Position numbers and translations under genes: made by a program. Source: Acidimicrobiales bacterium (lineage in GTDB: Bacteria; Actinomycetota; Acidimicrobiia; Acidimicrobiales; JABEUL01). From it: a stretch of 17,375 bases of DNA. The notes beneath the pieces were generated by a model. That model searched no databases and was not told where the DNA came from. It was given only the letters and a program-made list of their open reading frames with translations. Below are positions 13,693-17,375 of this stretch, piece by piece (the stretch's first letter is position 1; every line of letters begins with the position of its first letter). Location: NCBI GenBank assembly GCA_013044465.1, contig JABEUL010000003.1:1-17375 (forward strand), in the 5' to 3' direction.

Positions 13693-15399
13693 TTGTTTAT
13701 CCAATGGTCTCAATTAAGCCAAAGTGAAATCTTGGTGCCGAGTTTGCGAGATCCATCAGACAAAGGTCACAATGGTGACGTGACAGTAATTGAGAGCATT
13801 GCTAGTTGGGCTAGGTCCCTGTGTTTTGAAGATATTCCTGTCGATGTCGTAGAGTTGCTCAGAGCTCAAAGGCGTTCGGTAATAGCTTCTGTGGCTTCTT
13901 CAATAAACGACGATGCTTCCAAGCGCATTCTAAATGCCGTGAAGACTTGGTCTAGACCTGGAAATGCGCCTCTTTTTGGTAGTTTTCTAAGCGATGAATC
14001 ATTTCCATTGGTTTCGGTTGAAGATGCTCTGTATGCTGCTTCCGCTCAATCGATAGCACTGGATTTTGACGACTATATTTGCTTCGGTCACACTGGACAT
14101 TCGTCAGTGTTGGTTCCGATTCTTTTATCTTGTGAAACAGGGACAGATGTCCAAGAGCAGTTGGTGAACCAAGTGATCGCCAATGAGATCGGTGCTCGCC
14201 TTGGTGGAGCGTGTCTTTTGGGACCACTAAATGGTCAGCTTTGGTCATTTATCCATGCAGGAGCAACTGCAGTGGCTGCGGGGCGGATGCTTGGTTTGGA
14301 TGAAAAACAACTTGCAAACTCCCTCGCAATCTCTCTCACAGCAGCCCCAAGGCCTACGGCACCGGGGTTCATGGCACCAGATACCAAGCTAATAACTGCG
14401 GCAGAACCAATACTTGTGGGCCTAAGAGCTGCCCGTCTTGGTGCTAGTAGTGTAACGGGTCCTTTAGATGTACTCGAGCATCCTCATGGGTTTTTTGAAG
14501 CATTCTCGTATGCCCCATTGACTTCGATGTTTAACAGTCTTGGCAAGTCGTGGGCAACTCGCACAATGTCAGCGAAGATGTATCCAGGATGTGCCTACAT
14601 TGACACTGCCGTAGACGCACTTCTTGAATTGACCGAATCTGGGCTAAGAGCCGATTCGGTGGACTCCGTAATAGTCAAGGCCGGAATCATGACCTGTGGG
14701 ATGAATGCGATGTCGTCAGGTTATTCATCTAATCCAACTCCTGTAACCGTGAATTTCTCTATACCTTTGAATGTGGCCACTGTTTTGATAGCCGGTGAGC
14801 TTACGCCCAACCAAATCAATGCAAAGTGGCTTCTAGACAACTCCGATGCAATTGCATCACTTTCAAGGAAAACCACTTTGCAACACGACTTCAGCTGCAC
14901 GAAGAAAACAGCCGATGCCTTTGTTCAAATACTGCCTATCGGAGGCATTCTAGGTGAAGTTGACAAAAAAAAGCTTGTGGCTGCCATAGGAAAGATCCAC
15001 TCTGACCACTCCAGTTTCAAGCTTTCCTTTGGCGAGATGTCGGGACTGGTTTCCACGATCCCAGAGGTTCTCCAGATGTCATGGAACAGGCTAAAGAATT
15101 TTAATTTGGAAAGTGGAACAGGAGAGAATGAACTCATGGGAGATCTTGCAACTCAAAACTTCAAGATGACGTTTCCGGCAATTGTTGACGTGAAGTTAAA
15201 GAACGGTGAAACGCTTCACGCGCAAGCAGATGTTCCTAAAGGAGGGGCAGGCAATATCAAAGTCTCGCCAATTACTGTAGCCCGTGAGAAATTTGATACG
15301 TGGGCGCCCTTGGCTTTCGGTCAAAATGGAGCCTCGGCAATCTCCAATGCGATAGATGAGGATTCCGATCTCGTTGCTTCACTTTTGGATTCCAAGTAG
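13693..15399 (+). CDS. MmgE/PrpD family protein (2-methylcitrate dehydratase-like)
   Basis: The longest frame starts at TTG 13693 and codes 568 residues; family homology starts only at about residue 30 (VTVIESIASWARSLCFEDIP), where GTG 13780 is an alternative start. MmgE/PrpD members dehydrate or isomerise methylcitrate and related tricarboxylic acids; PrpD works in propionate breakdown. The helical domain shows ALDFDDYICFGHTGHSSVLV (H133, H136), corresponding to the conserved D-D ... H-P-G region, then ANEIGARLGGACLLG and a long alanine-rich segment. SAKMYPGCAYIDTAVDALLE is the K-x-Y-P-x-C motif of the family's active site. The C-terminal part has VDVKLKNGETLHAQADVPKG. It is longer than the usual ~450 residues. 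No prpB/prpC genes are adjacent, so methylcitrate use is not shown and the substrate is open. Confidence 0.82.
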   Translation: MFIQWSQLSQSEILVPSLRDPSDKGHNGDVTVIESIASWARSLCFEDIPVDVVELLRAQRRSVIASVASSINDDASKRILNAVKTWSRPGNAPLFGSFLSDESFPLVSVEDALYAASAQSIALDFDDYICFGHTGHSSVLVPILLSCETGTDVQEQLVNQVIANEIGARLGGACLLGPLNGQLWSFIHAGATAVAAGRMLGLDEKQLANSLAISLTAAPRPTAPGFMAPDTKLITAAEPILVGLRAARLGASSVTGPLDVLEHPHGFFEAFSYAPLTSMFNSLGKSWATRTMSAKMYPGCAYIDTAVDALLELTESGLRADSVDSVIVKAGIMTCGMNAMSSGYSSNPTPVTVNFSIPLNVATVLIAGELTPNQINAKWLLDNSDAIASLSRKTTLQHDFSCTKKTADAFVQILPIGGILGEVDKKKLVAAIGKIHSDHSSFKLSFGEMSGLVSTIPEVLQMSWNRLKNFNLESGTGENELMGDLATQNFKMTFPAIVDVKLKNGETLHAQADVPKGGAGNIKVSPITVAREKFDTWAPLAFGQNGASAISNAIDEDSDLVASLLDSK

Positions 15400-15481
15400 T
15401 GCAGCTTGTTTGATCCAATGGTCTTCAACGGGTACTCTTTTATAGTTTTGGCCCTTTGAAGTGAAGGTGGAGAGGAATGCA

Positions 15482-15506
15482 TACTTTCACCATTACTGAG
15501 AAAGTA
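15482..15506. repeat. Hairpin between MmgE/PrpD and lipoate-ligase-like genes
   Basis: TACTTTC, an 11-nt loop, then GAAAGTA is a perfect 7-bp inverted repeat 83 bp after the MmgE/PrpD stop. A short ATTTTG follows. It could end that transcript or act as an operator for the next gene; neither is proven. Confidence 0.4.
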
Positions 15507-15609
15507 AACTATTTTGTGAAGGTAATATTTGGACGAGGAACCGGGGATTGATTCACTTTTGATTTGGAGTATGGATGATCTCTCGATGTGACGTATTTTT
15601 GGAGAAGTA

Positions 15610-16278
15610 GTGTATTGGACGCTTGGAGCAACAGATAATTCCAACTCCGCTTTGCCTGAGGTTGGGAAAAACACGCTATTTCAGGTCAGGCCATCTGGAC
15701 CTCTTATTGTCTTTGGAAAAAATCAAAAAGTAGAAGACATAGATATTTTGAAGGCTAGGAAACTTGGTTTTAGGCTTGCTAGACGAAAAGGGGGCGGCTC
15801 GGCGGTAATTGTTGAACCTGGGAATTTTTTATGGTTCGAGCTGACTTATTGGAAACAAAACAAAACTCTAGAGGATCCAGCATTGGAATTGAATTTAATG
15901 GGCGGCATTTTGCTTGAGGCAATGGAGATGGCTTTGCCTGCGCTAAAGGGCAGGTTGGTAATAAATGAGAAAAGGAATAATGCGCCCAATTCATGGCCCC
16001 AGTGGTGTTTTTCGTCACTCGGATCTGGTGAGATTGCGCTAGATCAAAAAAAAGTACTAGGAATGGCTCTTTATAGAAACCGAGAAAGATCAACGTATTT
16101 TGTAGGAATTCCTCTAAATTGGGACCAAAATCTCCATTTGGAACTCTCGATTATGGATAAAAATGCTGAGCTAGAATCCAATAGAGAGTCTTGGGCTACC
16201 CCATTTCCCGTCTCAAATGAGTTAGATCTGACCCAGGCAGTACTGGAAGTTCTAAATAGGCCTAACCCATCAGAATAA
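15610..16278 (+). CDS. Biotin/lipoate protein ligase-like (BPL/LplA/LipB fold) protein, short form
   Basis: The 222-residue protein carries the signature RRKGGGSAVIVEPGNF (residues 58-73), where the R-R-x-G-G-G-x-A-V loop binds lipoyl- or biotinyl-AMP, and DQKKVLGMALYRNRERS (145-161), where K148 fits the K-x-x-G lysine of LplA-type enzymes. GPLIVFGKNQ (30-39) is the usual P-x-(V/L)-x-G-x-x-Q segment. The start is GTG 15610 behind GGAG at 15601-15604; an in-frame stop at 15589 rules out a longer N-terminus. The N-terminal helix normally found (N-M-A-L-D-E) is therefore reduced or missing, and the accessory C-terminal domain of LplA is absent. It could be a lipoate or octanoyl transferase, or an inactive paralogue. 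It is 144 bp before sufB. Confidence 0.75.
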   Translation: MYWTLGATDNSNSALPEVGKNTLFQVRPSGPLIVFGKNQKVEDIDILKARKLGFRLARRKGGGSAVIVEPGNFLWFELTYWKQNKTLEDPALELNLMGGILLEAMEMALPALKGRLVINEKRNNAPNSWPQWCFSSLGSGEIALDQKKVLGMALYRNRERSTYFVGIPLNWDQNLHLELSIMDKNAELESNRESWATPFPVSNELDLTQAVLEVLNRPNPSE

Positions 16279-16362
16279 ATGTTACTATGTAGATAGTGGA
16301 AATTAATCACACCTTATTGTTTAAACGGAGAAAAAGTGCGACTTATGGAGAAAGCCTGTGCA

Positions 16363-16393
16363 TTGACAGTCTTTTTGAATTTCAAGGTAAAAT
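16363..16393 (+). promoter_or_regulatory. Putative sufB promoter
   Basis: TTGACA (16363-16368) and TAAAAT (16388-16393) are 19 bp apart; both hexamers are close to consensus although the spacer is long. The start would fall near 16400, placing the GAGGAG ribosome site (16406-16411) very close to the 5' end. I see no SufR- or RirA-like palindrome nearby. Confidence 0.5.
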
Positions 16394-16422
16394 CACAGTC
16401 CTTGTGAGGAGTAGTAACGAAA

Positions 16423-17375
16423 ATGACTAGTACCCCCATTGGAGTTGGGCCATACCAATTAGGTTGGAGTGACAAAGAAGACTATGTGTTTAAGCCCAAA
16501 AAGGGTCTAAACGAAGAGATAGTTAAAGAGATGTCATGGATGAAAGAAGAGCCTGATTGGATGAAGGAGTTTCGGCTGAAGTCGCTAAAGCGCTTTGGTG
16601 AGAAACCAATGGTCGATTGGTTTGCAAGAAACATGCCTGACCTGGATTTCCAAGATATTTTTTACTATATCAAGCCAACCGAAAAGCAAGTGAATTCGTG
16701 GGATCAACTTCCTGATTCTGTCAAAGATACCTATGAAAAACTAGGAATTCCAGAGGCAGAGAGAAAATACTTAGCAGGAGTGACTGCTCAGTATGAGTCT
16801 GAGGTTGTTTATCATCGGAACCGAGATGACTTAGCTGCCCAAGGAGTTATCTTTACCGACATGGACAGTGCTGTCCGAGATTACCCAGATATAGTACGGA
16901 AGTGGTTTGGCAAAGTGATTCCACCGAGTGACAACAAGTTTGCCGCCCTAAACTCGGCAGTTTGGTCCGGGGGATCCTTTATATATGTGCCTCCTGGAGT
17001 AAACGTAGAGCTGCCTCTTCAAGCGTATTTTCGTATTAATGCTGAAAACATGGGCCAGTTCGAAAGAACTCTTATTATTGCTGATCAAGGCTCGCAAGTT
17101 CACTACGTTGAAGGATGCTCAGCACCTGTTTATTCAACCGACTCGCTCCATTCAGCTGTGGTTGAACTAGTTGCACTAGAAGGTGCTCGTATTACCTATA
17201 CGACTATTCAAAACTGGTCAAACAATGTGTATAACTTAGTGACAAAAAGAGCTCGGGCAGAAGCTGAGGCGAGAGTTGAGTGGATTGACGGCAATATTGG
17301 TTCGAGACTGACCATGAAGTACCCTTCGGTTTATTTGATGGGACCTAAAGCGTCTGGTGAAGTGCTATCGGTGGC
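16423..17375 (+). CDS. sufB: Fe-S cluster assembly scaffold SufB (C-terminal part beyond window)
   Basis: The frame from ATG 16423 stays open to the right edge, giving 317 codons of about 470. SufB is the scaffold of the SUF system that builds iron-sulfur clusters with SufC and SufD. The sequence includes EIVKEMSWMKEEPDWMKEFR, DWFARNMPDLDFQDIFYYIK, then SAVWSGGSFIYVPPGVNVEL and PLQAYFRIN, then FERTLIIADQGSQVHYVEG followed by CSAP, all hallmark SufB segments of the beta-helix core. The Cys in EGCSAP is a conserved family position. GAGGAG lies 11 nt upstream. In actinobacteria sufD, sufC and sufS usually follow; they would lie outside the window. The gene appears intact and very conserved. Confidence 0.97.
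   Translation, partial: MTSTPIGVGPYQLGWSDKEDYVFKPKKGLNEEIVKEMSWMKEEPDWMKEFRLKSLKRFGEKPMVDWFARNMPDLDFQDIFYYIKPTEKQVNSWDQLPDSVKDTYEKLGIPEAERKYLAGVTAQYESEVVYHRNRDDLAAQGVIFTDMDSAVRDYPDIVRKWFGKVIPPSDNKFAALNSAVWSGGSFIYVPPGVNVELPLQAYFRINAENMGQFERTLIIADQGSQVHYVEGCSAPVYSTDSLHSAVVELVALEGARITYTTIQNWSNNVYNLVTKRARAEAEARVEWIDGNIGSRLTMKYPSVYLMGPKASGEVLSV

Noticed and set aside
15321..15674. Minus-strand open frame of 117 codons between the MmgE/PrpD and ligase genes
   Set aside because: Overlaps the ends of two supported genes, is Ser-rich, and has no ribosome site or family pattern.
16279..16422. Riboswitch or Fe-S regulator operator upstream of sufB
   Set aside because: Only a promoter-like pair and a ribosome site are visible; no structured leader or known operator pattern such as ACACT-N5-AGTGT.
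1..17375. CRISPR arrays, tRNA or rRNA genes, transposases, toxin-antitoxin pairs
   Set aside because: No regularly spaced repeats, no tRNA-like T-loop or CCA context, and no transposase or integrase motifs were seen on either strand; the HNH protein is the chromosomal actinobacterial type rather than a mobile one.

Overview
The window looks like a chromosomal segment from an AT-leaning member of the Actinomycetota, most likely Acidimicrobiia. I infer this from the divergent lexA / LysM-protein pair followed by nrdR, the DUF3040 protein, the actinobacterial type of HNH endonuclease with a small conserved neighbour, frequent GTG/TTG starts, and several starts without a Shine-Dalgarno sequence. 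The species cannot be fixed from sequence reading alone; an Acidithrix-like relative is only a guess.

Layout. (1) Positions 1-3650 are a DNA-damage and nucleotide-metabolism block. The 5' end of lexA (minus strand, cut by the window edge) faces a membrane LysM protein resembling YneA/ChiZ-type SOS division inhibitors. Between them lie up to four tandem LexA-box-like palindromes. Then come nrdR, a PIG-L/LmbE deacetylase overlapping nrdR by ATGA, and dinB (DNA polymerase IV). (2) Positions 3772-6058 hold a DUF3040 membrane protein tightly followed by a ROK sugar kinase, a 90-residue conserved hypothetical protein and an HNH nuclease, all on the plus strand. (3) Positions 6264-10137 are an envelope/exopolysaccharide-like region on the minus strand: a GT39/ArnT-like membrane glycosyltransferase and an exported parallel beta-helix protein. 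They flank about 850 bp with no intact gene, which appears to contain the decayed 3' end of a glycosyltransferase. (4) Positions 10425-13420 hold a MerR-type regulator, a 5'-truncated FAD/NAD(P) oxidoreductase of the phytoene-dehydrogenase type, and a 14-helix drug-efflux-type MFS transporter: a regulator-efflux cassette with a broken enzyme in the middle. (5) Positions 13693-17375 hold an MmgE/PrpD protein, a short lipoate-ligase-like protein, and the first two thirds of sufB (Fe-S assembly), cut by the right edge.

How it fits together. Block 1 forms a coherent DNA-damage theme: LexA control, a checkpoint on division, NrdR control of ribonucleotide reductase and a translesion polymerase, although only the lexA/LysM promoter shows LexA boxes. 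The rest is a mosaic of short transcription units. Decay is concentrated in 7690-8540, 11238-11693 and possibly 13441-13608, so the region between the HNH gene and sufB looks more plastic than the flanks. The best candidates for a second look are the multi-box SOS promoter with its LysM protein, the truncated oxidoreductase cassette, the ROK kinase with an altered sugar-binding motif, and a perfect 16-bp palindrome before nrdR. I saw no CRISPR array, rRNA, tRNA or transposase.
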